Part shown: positions 8,031 through 17,751 of the stretch, piece after piece
How the letters are laid out: each line of letters starts with the position of its first letter
Numbering within the stretch: position 1 is the stretch's first letter
Origin: Legionella quinlivanii
GTDB taxonomy: Bacteria; Pseudomonadota; Gammaproteobacteria; Legionellales; Legionellaceae
DNA: 64,000 bases
NCBI RefSeq assembly: GCF_003265995.1
Contig: NZ_MVJN01000006.1
Location: 186,001 to 250,000, forward strand
Direction of reading: 5' to 3'
Notes under the pieces: generated by a model
Database searches by the model: none
Seen by the model: only the letters and a program-made list of their open reading frames with translations
Told to the model about the DNA's origin: nothing
Position numbers and translations under genes: made by a program

Positions 8031-8705
8031 ATGCGCGCTGCTTTTGAAATACTCAAAAAAGACATTCATCAAAACGCCAATCCTGAAGCAGCCCAAAAAA
8101 TGGCAGCCTACATGCTGAACCAATTTTCATTTATTGGACTGGCAGCGCCTTTGCGCCGCCAATTGGCTCAGACATTTTTTAAAACCAGCATCAATCAGCC
8201 ATTAGATGAGCTCTTCAAAACTGCTGATGAATTATGGAGTTTGCCTCAACGGGAATTTCAGTATATAGCCATAGATTTGATGCAAAAAAATATAAAAAGA
8301 CTTGGCCTTGATTATCTTCCGGATTTACTCGACTTAGCTATCCAGAAATCCTGGTGGGACAGTGTGGATGGCTTGGCCTCTGTCTGTAATAAGATTTTAA
8401 GGCAAACAGAACAATCCGCTTACATTGACTGGCTTAAATCAGCAATTTGCTCCGACAATCTTTGGATCCGGCGAATTGCTCTGCTCCATCAATTAGGCTG
8501 GAAAGAAAAAACGGATACTCATCTGCTTTTTTCATTTGCTTTACAAAATGGAAATGATGATAACTTTTTCATTCAAAAGGCAATTGGCTGGTCTCTTCGC
8601 GATTACGCAAAATACAATCCTGAAGCGGTTTATCAGTTTATTGATGATAATAAATTGCGTCTTGCCAAACTCTCCTGCCGAGAAGCATCCAAGCACCGAA
8701 AATAG
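8031..8705 (+). CDS. DNA alkylation repair protein (AlkD-like)
   Basis: A 224-residue all-helical protein matching the AlkC/AlkD HEAT-repeat glycosylase family: YMLNQFSFIGLAAPLRRQL, ELWSLPQREFQYIAIDLMQK, WWDSVDGLASV and IRRIALLHQLGWK. These enzymes remove bulky or positively charged alkylated bases without base flipping. The WWDSVD segment carries the tryptophans and aspartate expected of the active cleft. The ATG at 8031 is chosen because GGAG lies nine bases upstream; a TTG further upstream would overlap the preceding gene. Confidence 0.87.
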   Translation: MRAAFEILKKDIHQNANPEAAQKMAAYMLNQFSFIGLAAPLRRQLAQTFFKTSINQPLDELFKTADELWSLPQREFQYIAIDLMQKNIKRLGLDYLPDLLDLAIQKSWWDSVDGLASVCNKILRQTEQSAYIDWLKSAICSDNLWIRRIALLHQLGWKEKTDTHLLFSFALQNGNDDNFFIQKAIGWSLRDYAKYNPEAVYQFIDDNKLRLAKLSCREASKHRK

Positions 8706-8831
8706 CTGCGATTCCGTTTTTATTGAGGTTATTTTGCATTCATCTCTTAACAATTTGTCATCAGAAACATCAAACTGTTTGTTTTGCTGTGCTAAATTTA
8801 GCATAATGATCGTTTTCTGAAAAAAGCAGCT

Positions 8832-9770
8832 ATGATAAAAACTACTAGCGTTACAATAGATTTGCTTAAAGGATTAGTGCATGAAGCAGAATTAAACCAG
8901 GAAGGAAATACCGCCAATTACATCCCCGAGCTGGCGAACGTCAATAAAGATCTCACCGCCATTGCCGTTTATCCACTTGATGGTGAGCCCTGCTCTTATA
9001 GTAATATGGAGCTGGCACCTGTCACTCTGCAGAGTACTTCCAAGTTAATCCCATTGATTGGTCTTCTGGAAGAATTCGGACCCGAGCAATTATTTGACTG
9101 GGTAAAAGTGGAACCGTCTGGTGACGATTTCGCCTCAATTACCCGACTGGAGCAGTTTGGACCCAAACCATCAAATCCCATGCTAAATGCTGGCGCCATT
9201 ACGCTTTGCTCACATATTCCCGGGATTGGTGAACAACAATTTGCCTGGCTCGAACACTGGGTTCAGGTTCTGTTTAATCAGAGACTAACCATAAATCCCC
9301 TGGTATTTGCTTCAGAAAAACGAACAGGGAATCGCAATCGTTCTTTAGCTTTTCTACTGAAAAGCCGAAATAACCTGGGTTCAGATGTCAATGAAACCCT
9401 CGATTTATATTTTGCACTTTGCTCCTACGAGGCCCAATTGGAGCAAATGCTTTATTTACCTACCATGCTGGCCAATGGCGGGCGAGATCCGATAACTAAT
9501 GAACAGATTATTTCGGCAGAAACCTGCAAAATCACCTTGGCTATCATGGCCACCTGTGGTTTATATGATGAGACCGGAACGCACATGGTGCGAACCGGTA
9601 TTCCGGCCAAAAGCGGGGTTTCAGGATATACTATTGCCTCTTTACCCGGAAAAGCGGGTATTGTGGTGCTGAGTCCGCGAGTTAACTCGAAGGGCAATAG
9701 CATTCGGGGAGAATTGATGCTCGAGGGTCTATCACGGGCCATGTCCTGGCATTTTGCTTTAGTTGGCTAG
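8832..9770 (+). CDS. glsA: Glutaminase A
   Basis: A 312-residue glutaminase of the serine-dependent, beta-lactamase-related family, which converts glutamine to glutamate and ammonia in the cytoplasm. The active-site S-x-x-K is in LQSTSKLIPLIG. Other family blocks are EPSGDDFASITRLE, PSNPMLNAGAI, MLANGGRDPIT, CGLYDETGTH and GIPAKSGVSG. The length is normal. It stands alone, ending before a hairpin repeat shared with the convergent lapD gene. The product could feed amino-acid-based carbon metabolism, typical of Legionella; that link is an inference. Confidence 0.94.
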   Translation: MIKTTSVTIDLLKGLVHEAELNQEGNTANYIPELANVNKDLTAIAVYPLDGEPCSYSNMELAPVTLQSTSKLIPLIGLLEEFGPEQLFDWVKVEPSGDDFASITRLEQFGPKPSNPMLNAGAITLCSHIPGIGEQQFAWLEHWVQVLFNQRLTINPLVFASEKRTGNRNRSLAFLLKSRNNLGSDVNETLDLYFALCSYEAQLEQMLYLPTMLANGGRDPITNEQIISAETCKITLAIMATCGLYDETGTHMVRTGIPAKSGVSGYTIASLPGKAGIVVLSPRVNSKGNSIRGELMLEGLSRAMSWHFALVG

Positions 9771-9817
9771 TACTTCTCGGAATCGAATCCTGATGAGGGC
9801 TGATTTTTAAAGAGAAT

Positions 9818-9898
9818 CCCCTCTCCCAAGTTTGGGAGAGGGCTAGGGTGAGGGTTGGTTTTTAACCCCCTCTCTCTAACTCTCTCCCAGAGAGAGAA
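9818..9898. repeat. Dispersed hairpin repeat (family C)
   Basis: Two adjacent hairpins lie between the convergent glsA and lapD genes: CCCCTCTCCCAAG-TTTGGGAGAGGG followed by CTAGGGTGAGGGTTG, then CTCTCT...AGAGAG. The first unit recurs in inverted orientation at about 40376-40575, where a mobile palindrome splits it. Position and structure fit a bidirectional terminator. Confidence 0.75.
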
Positions 9899-9911
9899 TT
9901 TTTAAATTGTG

Positions 9912-11828
9912 CTATTTTAATTTTTCCAAATTCCCTAAAAACTTTCCCTGTCCCCAGCGCAGTTTTAATGATTTCAAAGTTTTCCATTGCTTCTCTGTTT
10001 CAATTTGAGTAGCAACTACCTGTATGTTTAGTGTCTTGGCCATTTCATTGAAATAGTAAAAAAAGAATTGCCGGGTTTGATTTTCATCAATATCATGAAA
10101 GAAGCTGCCGTGTACTTTCAGATAGTCCAAAGGCAGCTGATTCAGATAGTGCATGGGTGAGAAATGAATTCCTACCTGATCCACCCCCAAGTGAATTCCG
10201 AGTTTCTGAACCGCTTTAGTAAAATAAATTGCCTCGACAAAGTGATTCAACACCACGGTTTCATTAAACTCAAGCTGTAGATTAGTCTTCTCAGCAGCTG
10301 GTATGGATTCCAGCATTTTGAGGTATTTATTCCTGGCTTGTGGCTCAATTACCGTATACGCCGTCAGATTTAAAGCAACCGGTTTATTTCTGAGGAGATG
10401 AATGTCTATAATCTTTTTTAAAACCGCTGTATCTATTTCTGCGGCCAGTTCGGAGTTATCGACAACGGGTAAAAAACGCCCTCCTCTAATTTCGATATTA
10501 TTTACTTTAATTCGTAAAAATAACTCATGGTGAAACACAGTCTCCCCATCAGTGACTTCCTGCAGGTATGCATTAAAACTTCCATTCTCAAGCGCAGCTC
10601 TAATCGCATCCTTATCCAGTGAAATAACCTCATTCTCCCGAATCGAAGCACTATAAGCAAAATGATTTTCTTTGGTTCTGGCCTGCAGTAAGATTTGATC
10701 GACCTCTTCCAGCAACGCTTTGACGGTCTGGTGCAGATAATAGGAAGTTGCCGCTACAAATACCTGACACTCAGGATAGAACTTCAAAGCCTGCTGAAGC
10801 CCGTTATTAAACTCCTCGCATTGATTCAGAAATCGCCCCAGTGATACTTCTTTCACGGTCAATGCAAAATTACTTCCATTAATTCGTGCCAGACTCACAT
10901 TGGACAATCTGCTCCAGAAATTGGAACATAGTTTGGCTACAGTCAAAAGAACCTTATCGCCCTCCTGAAACCCTTGTTTTTGGTTGGTCTGTTCAAGGCC
11001 TTCGATATTAATCAGCACCACAAAACCGGGGGTGAATTCTTCTTCATTTTCTAATAAAACAGACAGTTGCTGATGAAAATATCGATGGTTTCCAAGATTA
11101 GTCAAACCATCCTGAAAGGCCTGATGGCGCAAAATCTCCATCTGCTGCATCTGCTCCTGAAAAAGCATTTTAATGTGATTAACCATCTGATTCATAGCCA
11201 AGGTTAAATGCCTTAACTCAGTGGTTTTCGGGATGGTGGTTTCTACTGGAAACTCTCTCTGACAAATTGCCTCTGCCTGTTTTGTGACGCGTTTCAAAGG
11301 GCGCAATAGCCATCTCAGGAAAAGTACAGTTACTATCAAGGCAATCCCTGCAAACACCAGATATAAGTAAACCAGACTTCGGGCATAACTCCATAGCGCA
11401 TCTGAAGCATAGCTGCTATCACTGGTCACCAGCACTTCGCCAACCTGATTCCAGCCATTCATGACTAAAGCGGATTGCACTGATGAAGGCCATTGCGTCC
11501 ATTCAATAAACCATTCCGGAGCGATACTTTGACGTCTTGGGGCATATCGGGACACTAATAATTTCCCTCGCATATCACGTACTTCAATCATGGAGAAATA
11601 ACCGCGATCAAAAACTGCTTCAACCATAGGCAGCATTAAGGCCTTGTCTTTCTCCTGTAACGCATTACTCAAAGATAGACCGAGAGAAGTCGCTGTATCT
11701 TGAGCATTGCTATTCATTTGCTCAATAAAAAACTGACGACTGTTATTAATTGTGATGAGATATGTAACAACAAAAACGACGATGAACAGTCCTAAAACCA
11801 CAGAAACCACTTTTTTTGTCAGGCTCAT
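9912..11828 (-). CDS. lapD: LapD-like c-di-GMP receptor (degenerate GGDEF/EAL)
   Basis: A 638-residue inner-membrane protein: transmembrane helix 8-27, periplasmic LapD/MoxY-type domain 28-150, second helix 152-172, HAMP about 172-225, GGDEF-like domain 236-390 and EAL-like domain 405-630. Both catalytic signatures are lost: RINGSNF (315-321) replaces RxGGDEF, ELFLR (435-439) replaces EALLR, and DQVGI replaces DDFGT. This is the receptor pattern of LapD, which binds c-di-GMP and sequesters the periplasmic protease LapG. It overlaps lapG by four bases (ATGA), so the two are co-translated. In Legionella the system is linked to release of an RTX surface protein; no such adhesin gene is in this window. 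Confidence 0.92.
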   Translation of the reverse strand: MSLTKKVVSVVLGLFIVVFVVTYLITINNSRQFFIEQMNSNAQDTATSLGLSLSNALQEKDKALMLPMVEAVFDRGYFSMIEVRDMRGKLLVSRYAPRRQSIAPEWFIEWTQWPSSVQSALVMNGWNQVGEVLVTSDSSYASDALWSYARSLVYLYLVFAGIALIVTVLFLRWLLRPLKRVTKQAEAICQREFPVETTIPKTTELRHLTLAMNQMVNHIKMLFQEQMQQMEILRHQAFQDGLTNLGNHRYFHQQLSVLLENEEEFTPGFVVLINIEGLEQTNQKQGFQEGDKVLLTVAKLCSNFWSRLSNVSLARINGSNFALTVKEVSLGRFLNQCEEFNNGLQQALKFYPECQVFVAATSYYLHQTVKALLEEVDQILLQARTKENHFAYSASIRENEVISLDKDAIRAALENGSFNAYLQEVTDGETVFHHELFLRIKVNNIEIRGGRFLPVVDNSELAAEIDTAVLKKIIDIHLLRNKPVALNLTAYTVIEPQARNKYLKMLESIPAAEKTNLQLEFNETVVLNHFVEAIYFTKAVQKLGIHLGVDQVGIHFSPMHYLNQLPLDYLKVHGSFFHDIDENQTRQFFFYYFNEMAKTLNIQVVATQIETEKQWKTLKSLKLRWGQGKFLGNLEKLK

Positions 11829-12523
11829 TGTTTATTACCCTTTATCATTCGCTGCAAGACAGAATGCCATTTACCAAGACGGCTTGAATCACCAACAGGA
11901 GCATCATGCCCGCGCTGTTTGGCCAGCCATAATCCTTTACCATTAAAACTGTACACCGGAATCAAATCTTTTCTGGAGGAAGCAGGTAGAATTTTTGCGT
12001 TCAGATTATCAAGAACCAGCGGCTCATCTTCAGGATTGGGATAGAACGTCAAAACCATATGGGCCTGATTAAGAGGAATTGATTTAACGTAGGTAATACG
12101 CAGGGATTCAACAGGAACCCCCATGGCCAGCAGTGTAAAATACTTGGCTATTGAAAAATCCTCGCAATCACCGCCACCATCGATAACAAATTCATGTGGG
12201 GTTTTCCAATAATCTGCGGCACCCGCGAAGGCATCATCATTAATATAATTAAATTGATTAAAAAAATCGTTGGTTACATTCAGTTTTTTTGTAATAGTGG
12301 CGTTTTGATTTTGTATGATCAACTTTTCCCAGGCAATAAAGCGCTTTTTTACACTGCCGCTTGTTTTTTTCTGCTGCTCTTCAATGCTCAGTACAGAAAC
12401 CAACAGTTTATTATCTATAACTGAGCTTAGCCCACAGACTGGAATACATAACAAAAAAAAGCCGGCTAAACAATTAACCGACTTTTGGAACTTGTTTAAA
12501 CGTAACCAATCTGCATTGAACAT
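11825..12523 (-). CDS. lapG: LapG-like periplasmic cysteine protease
   Basis: A 232-residue transglutaminase-like (bacterial transglutaminase-like cysteine peptidase) protein with an N-terminal hydrophobic segment (CLAGFFLLCIPVCGLSS). The catalytic triad is Cys120 in GGGDCEDF, His155 in LNQAHMVL and Asp172 in VLDNLN, close in spacing to Pseudomonas LapG. The enzyme cleaves the N-terminus of a large surface adhesin unless LapD holds it. The only ATG overlaps the upstream tolC-type gene by 50 bases, suggesting translational coupling. It is directly followed by lapD. Confidence 0.9.
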   Translation of the reverse strand: MFNADWLRLNKFQKSVNCLAGFFLLCIPVCGLSSVIDNKLLVSVLSIEEQQKKTSGSVKKRFIAWEKLIIQNQNATITKKLNVTNDFFNQFNYINDDAFAGAADYWKTPHEFVIDGGGDCEDFSIAKYFTLLAMGVPVESLRITYVKSIPLNQAHMVLTFYPNPEDEPLVLDNLNAKILPASSRKDLIPVYSFNGKGLWLAKQRGHDAPVGDSSRLGKWHSVLQRMIKGNKQ

Positions 12524-14198
12524 GCGCGATTTCCTTTAGCCTCTCCATTGCGTTGCCCGCATTTTCCTTAAACTCAAAAGGCCCAACCAGAACACAATGA
12601 CCTGTAGGTGTTGGTTTGATAAAGACATTAAAGCCCTGGCTTTTAAGCCGATTATGCAGCGCTATCGCATTGGCCTGAGCCGTAAATTTGCCAGCATTCA
12701 CATACCATATAGGCGCTGTGGCTGGAGTAGGTCTTGCCGTGTTTTTGTTGACAATAGCTGGCGTTAATGGAGTGGTTTCCATATTTTTAACCGGTTGAGC
12801 CAATGCCAAAGCTTTCTCGCTGGTATCTGGATAAGGAACACCATCCATTGATTGATCCAGCAGAATGTGAGTTTGCGCTGAACTAAACACATCATTATTT
12901 ATCACATTTTGCGGTAATCGCATTTTCAGATAGCAAAGGAGAAGACCCATCCCATTTAATATACGGTATCGAGAATACACTTCTTCATTTTGTCCCCTGG
13001 CGTATTCAATCTGGGCCTCATAAAATTCATTTTGAGAATCCAGCAAGTCCAGCAGGGTCCGCTTACCCACCTTGAACTGCTCTTGATAGGCACTTCGGGT
13101 GCGCCGAGATGCAACGACATGCTTTCTGAGCGGATTGAGTCGAAGGCCAGATGCGGTCCAGGCGTTCCAGGACAAGCGAACGGATTCTCTCAGATCAATC
13201 AGGGCTTTGTTTTTAATCTCATAAGCTTCCTGAATTTCATAAGCGGTTAAACGCACATTGGCCTCATCCGACCCGCCGCGAAATAAGTTGTAATTCATTC
13301 TAATCGCAGCCACTCGATCATTATTAGGGCCAATCAGACCATCAAGATTGCGGTTTTTAGATGCGCTTAATACAAAATCAACTCGTGGGTAATAGGCTGC
13401 ACGCGCTACTTCGTATTGAGATTTCGCTTCTTTCACATCGGCATAGCTTGAACGAATAGTGGGATGATTTTCCAGGCCTTGCTCAATCGCCTTTCCAAGA
13501 TTAGGCGGCAAGTCACTGTTTTTGGGAACTCTTGGATAAAGCAGCCTCTCCGGCCATTTGCCCACGACTTTAGCATAATTAATTTTCACTTCACGCAGGT
13601 TGGCTTCCGCACTGATCACATTGGCCTCTGCCAGAGCAAGTCTCGCAGAAGCCTGATCCAGCTCCGCTTCTCTTGAAAGACCAGCGTCGCTGCGTTCCTT
13701 GATCATACCAAAGACTGAACGATGCGCACGCAGATTAATTCGAGCATATCCTAACAGCTTTTCATGAAGAAGAACCTGAAGATAGCGATTAACAACATCC
13801 AGGGCCAAATCTTCAGCGACACCCTGCGTCTTGAGCTTTTGGGCCTGATAAAGATTCTCGTTACGCTTGACCTCGTTGACAATCCCACCCCCAGCGAAAA
13901 GATTCTGCTTCATTTCGATATAGGATTCTGTGCGATTCAAGGTACGCGCTCCGGGGCCGTCAATTGCCGCGGTAGTCGGGTTTTCACTCCACTCACGTCC
14001 AAAGCCGGCGTTTAAATCAACAGTGGGATAATAAGCACCCTTGGCTTTATCAATTCCCTGGCGCGCAGAGAGACTTTTTGCTGTATTATATAAAACATCC
14101 GGGTTTGAAATCATTCCATGCTGTACTGCCTCATTAAGAGTGTCTGCCATCACTGGTGTTGTGATACATAATGTTGCTAATACAAGATATAATTTCAT
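12474..14198 (-). CDS. TolC-family outer-membrane exporter with C-terminal SPOR domain
   Basis: A 574-residue protein. A signal peptide (MKLYLVLATLCITTPVMA) is followed by the duplicated TolC/OEP repeats, LNEAVQHGMISNPDV and the second-repeat LGKAIEQGLENHPTI, up to about residue 420. An unstructured linker leads to about 80 C-terminal residues (IWYVNAGKFTAQANAIALHN, then GFNVFIKPTPTGHCVLVGPF) that read as a SPOR peptidoglycan-binding domain. The ATG at 14198 has AGGCAGGG upstream; an in-frame upstream extension would lack a signal peptide. The linked lapG-lapD genes suggest it exports the adhesin of that system as a type I secretion channel. Confidence 0.88.
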   Translation of the reverse strand: MKLYLVLATLCITTPVMADTLNEAVQHGMISNPDVLYNTAKSLSARQGIDKAKGAYYPTVDLNAGFGREWSENPTTAAIDGPGARTLNRTESYIEMKQNLFAGGGIVNEVKRNENLYQAQKLKTQGVAEDLALDVVNRYLQVLLHEKLLGYARINLRAHRSVFGMIKERSDAGLSREAELDQASARLALAEANVISAEANLREVKINYAKVVGKWPERLLYPRVPKNSDLPPNLGKAIEQGLENHPTIRSSYADVKEAKSQYEVARAAYYPRVDFVLSASKNRNLDGLIGPNNDRVAAIRMNYNLFRGGSDEANVRLTAYEIQEAYEIKNKALIDLRESVRLSWNAWTASGLRLNPLRKHVVASRRTRSAYQEQFKVGKRTLLDLLDSQNEFYEAQIEYARGQNEEVYSRYRILNGMGLLLCYLKMRLPQNVINNDVFSSAQTHILLDQSMDGVPYPDTSEKALALAQPVKNMETTPLTPAIVNKNTARPTPATAPIWYVNAGKFTAQANAIALHNRLKSQGFNVFIKPTPTGHCVLVGPFEFKENAGNAMERLKEIAHVQCRLVTFKQVPKVG

Positions 14199-14289
14199 AT
14201 CCCTGCCTTCCACTGGAGCCTTAAATAAAATAAGGTAAATCAAAGTGCTGGCAACATCAATCTTTCCATAACAAATTTTCGGAAATAGT

Positions 14290-15675
14290 ATGTATCTGTT
14301 AAATAATGAATCCAAAACGATCAATATGAGGAATGATGCTACTGCAATTACCGTATCCCAACTAAACAGACAAGTCAGAAACTGGATGGAGCATGAGTTG
14401 GCGGATGTGCGAGTCTTGGGTGAGTTGTCCAATTTGTCCAAACCCTCCTCCGGTCATTTTTATTTTACTCTGAAAGATGAAGGCGCTCAGGTACGTTGTG
14501 TTTATTTCAGGAATGCCCATAATCAATACAGCAAACAATTTAAAGATGGGCAGCAAGTGGTCGCGTATGGGCGTTTAAGTCTTTATGAGGCCAGAGGCGA
14601 TTATCAGCTTATCGTTCAGGACTTAGTCGATGCGGGTATTGGGGAGCTGTATCAACAATTTGAACGATTGAAAGCTAAATTGGCTGCCATTGGTCTTTTT
14701 GACCCCGCAAGAAAACGAACTTTACCCCGCTACCCTGAAGTCATTGCAGTGGTAACCTCTCCAACAGGGGCAGCTCTGCGCGATATTGTAAGCACATTAG
14801 CAAGGCGCTATCCTTGTGCTACTGTTCTGATTTATCCCACTGAAGTCCAGGGAAAAACAGCAGCGAAGCAAATTATTCAGGCGATTCAGCAGGCTAATTC
14901 ACATCAAAAAGCGGATGTGCTTATCTTAGCCCGTGGTGGCGGCAGTATTGAGGACCTCTGGCCTTTTAATGATGAGGAATTGGCACATACTATTCGTTCA
15001 AGTCTTATTCCGGTTATTTCAGGAGTCGGACATGAAACGGACTTTACCATTGCTGATTTTGCTGCTGATTTCAGGGCAGCTACCCCGACAGCTGCGGCTG
15101 AAGCAGCCACTCCGGATAGAAATGAACTATTGATCTCTTTGCAAATGCTTCGCCGCCATCTTGGTCAATCCATGAGTAAGGCCCTCGAGCAGAAAAAACT
15201 GCGCCTGGCACATCAGATGAGAGCTCTGGCCTCTCCAAAACAACTTATTTCAAGCCACTGGCAGTCGCTTGATTTTGCTGAAAAACAACTTGGTCAGTCC
15301 TTTGCATATTATCTAGGCAAAAAAGGACATGCGATGGCTATGCTGGAAAACAAACTCAAATTGGCGAACCCGATCACGCAAATTAGCCAGTCGAGTGGAA
15401 AGTTAATAACTCTTCAACTGCTGCTGGAAGAAAAGATTAGGTTCAGGCTCGAAAACGCACGTCAGGCATTCATTGCTCAAATCACCAAACTGGATATGAT
15501 TAGTCCTTTAGCAACCTTAAGTCGTGGTTATTCAATTTCCACTCAAAATGACAAAGTTATTTATAGTAGTCAGGAGGTGGAGGTAGGCGATATGATCAGA
15601 ATCCAACTGAACCAGGGGCAACTGGATTGCCGCATTACTGAAAAACACAATCTTCAGAGAGCCGAAAATGCTTGA
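14290..15675 (+). CDS. xseA: Exodeoxyribonuclease VII large subunit
   Basis: A 461-residue XseA: N-terminal OB fold (VSQLNRQVRNWMEHELADVRVLGELSNLSKPSSGHFYFTLKD), catalytic middle with AVVTSPTGAALRDI, LARGGGSIEDLWPFNDEE and GVGHETDFTIADF, and a long C-terminal coiled coil. With XseB it degrades single-stranded DNA into oligonucleotides during repair. The start at 14290 has CGGAAA upstream; a second ATG at 14326 would give a length closer to the E. coli N-terminus, so the first 12 codons are uncertain. It is divergent from the tolC-type gene and overlaps the rhomboid gene by eight bases. Confidence 0.93.
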   Translation: MYLLNNESKTINMRNDATAITVSQLNRQVRNWMEHELADVRVLGELSNLSKPSSGHFYFTLKDEGAQVRCVYFRNAHNQYSKQFKDGQQVVAYGRLSLYEARGDYQLIVQDLVDAGIGELYQQFERLKAKLAAIGLFDPARKRTLPRYPEVIAVVTSPTGAALRDIVSTLARRYPCATVLIYPTEVQGKTAAKQIIQAIQQANSHQKADVLILARGGGSIEDLWPFNDEELAHTIRSSLIPVISGVGHETDFTIADFAADFRAATPTAAAEAATPDRNELLISLQMLRRHLGQSMSKALEQKKLRLAHQMRALASPKQLISSHWQSLDFAEKQLGQSFAYYLGKKGHAMAMLENKLKLANPITQISQSSGKLITLQLLLEEKIRFRLENARQAFIAQITKLDMISPLATLSRGYSISTQNDKVIYSSQEVEVGDMIRIQLNQGQLDCRITEKHNLQRAENA

Positions 15676-16270
15676 TAATTTAAACCAGAGTCTTTTACTT
15701 ATAGTGAACCAGACGAAAGCCAATCTGAACATCCTGCTTATTATACTGCTTGTCCTATGGTCAGTGTTTTTTATCAATATCCTTCTCGGGAAGCGATTAT
15801 TTTATCTGGGTATTTTTCCAAGGAAAGTCATTGGACTTCCGGGTATTTTATGCGCTCCCTTTTTGCACGCCAATTTTAATCATCTCTTTTTTAATTCTAT
15901 TCCTTTAATCGTATTAAGTAATTTTCTGCTGATAAACGGTCTTGAGTATTTTCTAATGGTTACTGTAGCGATTACCATTATCAGCGGCCTCTTAATCTGG
16001 GCCTTTGCCAAACCCGGATTGCATATCGGAGCCAGTGCCGTGATTACTGGCTACTGGAGTCTTCTGGTAAGCAATATTGCAGAACAGGGTGGTTTGACTG
16101 CCATTATTCTGGGCATAATCAGCCTCTATTATTTTGCTGGAATATTCCTGGGTGTATTCCCGGGTAAAAAAGGGGTTTCATGGGAAGGTCATTTATTTGG
16201 TTTGATTGCCGGGATTATCGTCAGTTTCTGGATGACCGATATTCTAAGAGGCCTGCAGGCTTTACTTTAG
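15668..16270 (+). CDS. Rhomboid-family intramembrane serine protease
   Basis: A 200-residue polytopic membrane protein with about six hydrophobic helices. The rhomboid signature is present: HANFNHLFFNS in helix 2, the catalytic serine Ser123 in GASAVITG, and the catalytic histidine His175 in WEGHLFGLIAG. Rhomboids cleave transmembrane segments of substrate proteins within the bilayer; the substrate is unknown. The start overlaps the xseA stop region by eight bases, so it is likely translated from the same message. Confidence 0.88.
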   Translation: MLDNLNQSLLLIVNQTKANLNILLIILLVLWSVFFINILLGKRLFYLGIFPRKVIGLPGILCAPFLHANFNHLFFNSIPLIVLSNFLLINGLEYFLMVTVAITIISGLLIWAFAKPGLHIGASAVITGYWSLLVSNIAEQGGLTAIILGIISLYYFAGIFLGVFPGKKGVSWEGHLFGLIAGIIVSFWMTDILRGLQALL

Positions 16271-16502
16271 TGGCATCTGAATATTCCAATTGATTTCTGC
16301 GGGCAAAGACATTATAGTATTTTTTGATAAAAGGTTCACAGAGCCTAACCTAGCTAATAGAGATTCTGGTATGTCAGTTCAAGCTTATTTCAGTTTTCGA
16401 TTTCTCATTTCCGGTAGAGCGTTCCTCCGCTGAGGCGGATAGATTAGCTTTTATACAAAAAAATCCCCCCAACCGAACAGAATCAATAAGTGAGAGTTTT
16501 AT

Positions 16503-17729
16503 ATGCCTGCTTCACGTGTCATAGCCTGGACAATATGGATTATCAGCTCCATATTTTACGCCTATCAATACATACTAAGAGTCATGCCAAATGTTATGCT
16601 AAACGATATTATTCAGCAGTTTCATATCGATGCAGCTGTTTTTGGCCAATACTCAGGAGTGTATTATATCGGTTATTCACTAATGCACTTGCCCATTGGC
16701 ATTATGCTGGATCGTTTCGGCCCGCGAAAGGTAATGACCGGCTGTATATTAATGACGGTCTTAGGTCTCCTGCCTATTCTTCTGACAAAATACTGGGTTT
16801 ACCCCATCCTTGGCCGTGCGTTGATAGGAATGGGCTCTTCCGCAGCTATTCTGGGAACATTTAAAATTATCCGCATGGCATTCAGCGAGCAACGCTTCAC
16901 CAGAATGCTAAGTTTTTCAGTAACCATTGGGCTACTGGGAGCAATTTATGGCGGTGGCCCCCTGACTTATTTATCAGCGAAACTGGGTTATCAGGTAGTA
17001 GTCCAAATCTTTATTTATTTTGGGTTATTGCTGGCTTTTTTAACCTATTTAATAGTTCCCGAAATGGAATCTACGCATCATGGCAGCATAAGTGATGACA
17101 TCAAAAGCGTTTTCACCAATCGAAAGGTTTTGCTACTGTGCCTATCAGCCGGCTTAATGGTTGGGCCGCTTGAAGGATTTACTGATGTATGGGGTTCGGG
17201 ATTTCTGAGAGAGGTCTATGGCTTTAACAGCGTCGCTGCCAGCTATCTTCCCTCGATGATCTTCGTTGGCATGTGTTTTGGAGGCCCGACTTTAAGCTTT
17301 ATCGCTGAACGTAAGGGCAGTTACCTGGCTGTTATTATCAGTGCCGGTATTGTCATGGCCCTGAGTTTTATTGCACTGGTAAGCAAAATGCTAAGCATTG
17401 ACAGTATGGCCATCGTCTTTGTTTTTGTTGGGATCTGCTGCGCTTATCAGATCCTTGCTATTTATAAAGCATCGACTTATGTCCCAGATCACGTAGCCGG
17501 CTTAACCACTGCTGTTGCCAATATGATTATCATGAGCTTTGGTTATGCGTTTCATACTACCATCGGATTGGTTATCAATGCCTTTGGCGGTACGAAAACA
17601 CCTCAGGCTTTTTTATACGGCGTCAGCGTAATTCCCCTCACCCTCTGCGTTGGAATCATAGGTTTCAGTATGATCCAGATTTCAGATAAAAAAGCAAAGT
17701 CGAGGGTTTTAAAAGAAATACAGCCTTGA
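16503..17729 (+). CDS. MFS transporter
   Basis: A 408-residue major facilitator superfamily protein with about 12 hydrophobic helices. Motif A lies in the loop after helix 2 (GIMLDRFGPRKVM). The central loop is short, as in 12-helix members. Legionella encode many MFS carriers, including nutrient importers needed in the vacuole. Nothing here fixes the substrate or direction. The gene is transcribed alone and ends at a terminator hairpin that has been partly duplicated by an insertion. Confidence 0.87.
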   Translation: MPASRVIAWTIWIISSIFYAYQYILRVMPNVMLNDIIQQFHIDAAVFGQYSGVYYIGYSLMHLPIGIMLDRFGPRKVMTGCILMTVLGLLPILLTKYWVYPILGRALIGMGSSAAILGTFKIIRMAFSEQRFTRMLSFSVTIGLLGAIYGGGPLTYLSAKLGYQVVVQIFIYFGLLLAFLTYLIVPEMESTHHGSISDDIKSVFTNRKVLLLCLSAGLMVGPLEGFTDVWGSGFLREVYGFNSVAASYLPSMIFVGMCFGGPTLSFIAERKGSYLAVIISAGIVMALSFIALVSKMLSIDSMAIVFVFVGICCAYQILAIYKASTYVPDHVAGLTTAVANMIIMSFGYAFHTTIGLVINAFGGTKTPQAFLYGVSVIPLTLCVGIIGFSMIQISDKKAKSRVLKEIQP

Positions 17730-17745
17730 TTTCAGGCTGTGTTTT
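17720..17745 (+). terminator. Rho-independent terminator of the MFS gene
   Basis: ACAGCCT-TGATTTC-AGGCTGT forms a 7-bp stem and 7-base loop, followed by GTTTTC. It starts within the last codons of the transporter gene. The distal TGTTTTCCCGGG is repeated at 17899-17910, on the other side of the inserted palindrome. Confidence 0.75.
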
Positions 17746-17751
17746 CCCGGG

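Noticed and set aside
14199-14441. In-frame upstream extension of the TolC-family gene
   Set aside because: It would hide the signal peptide, overlaps xseA, and a good ribosome binding site precedes the later ATG.
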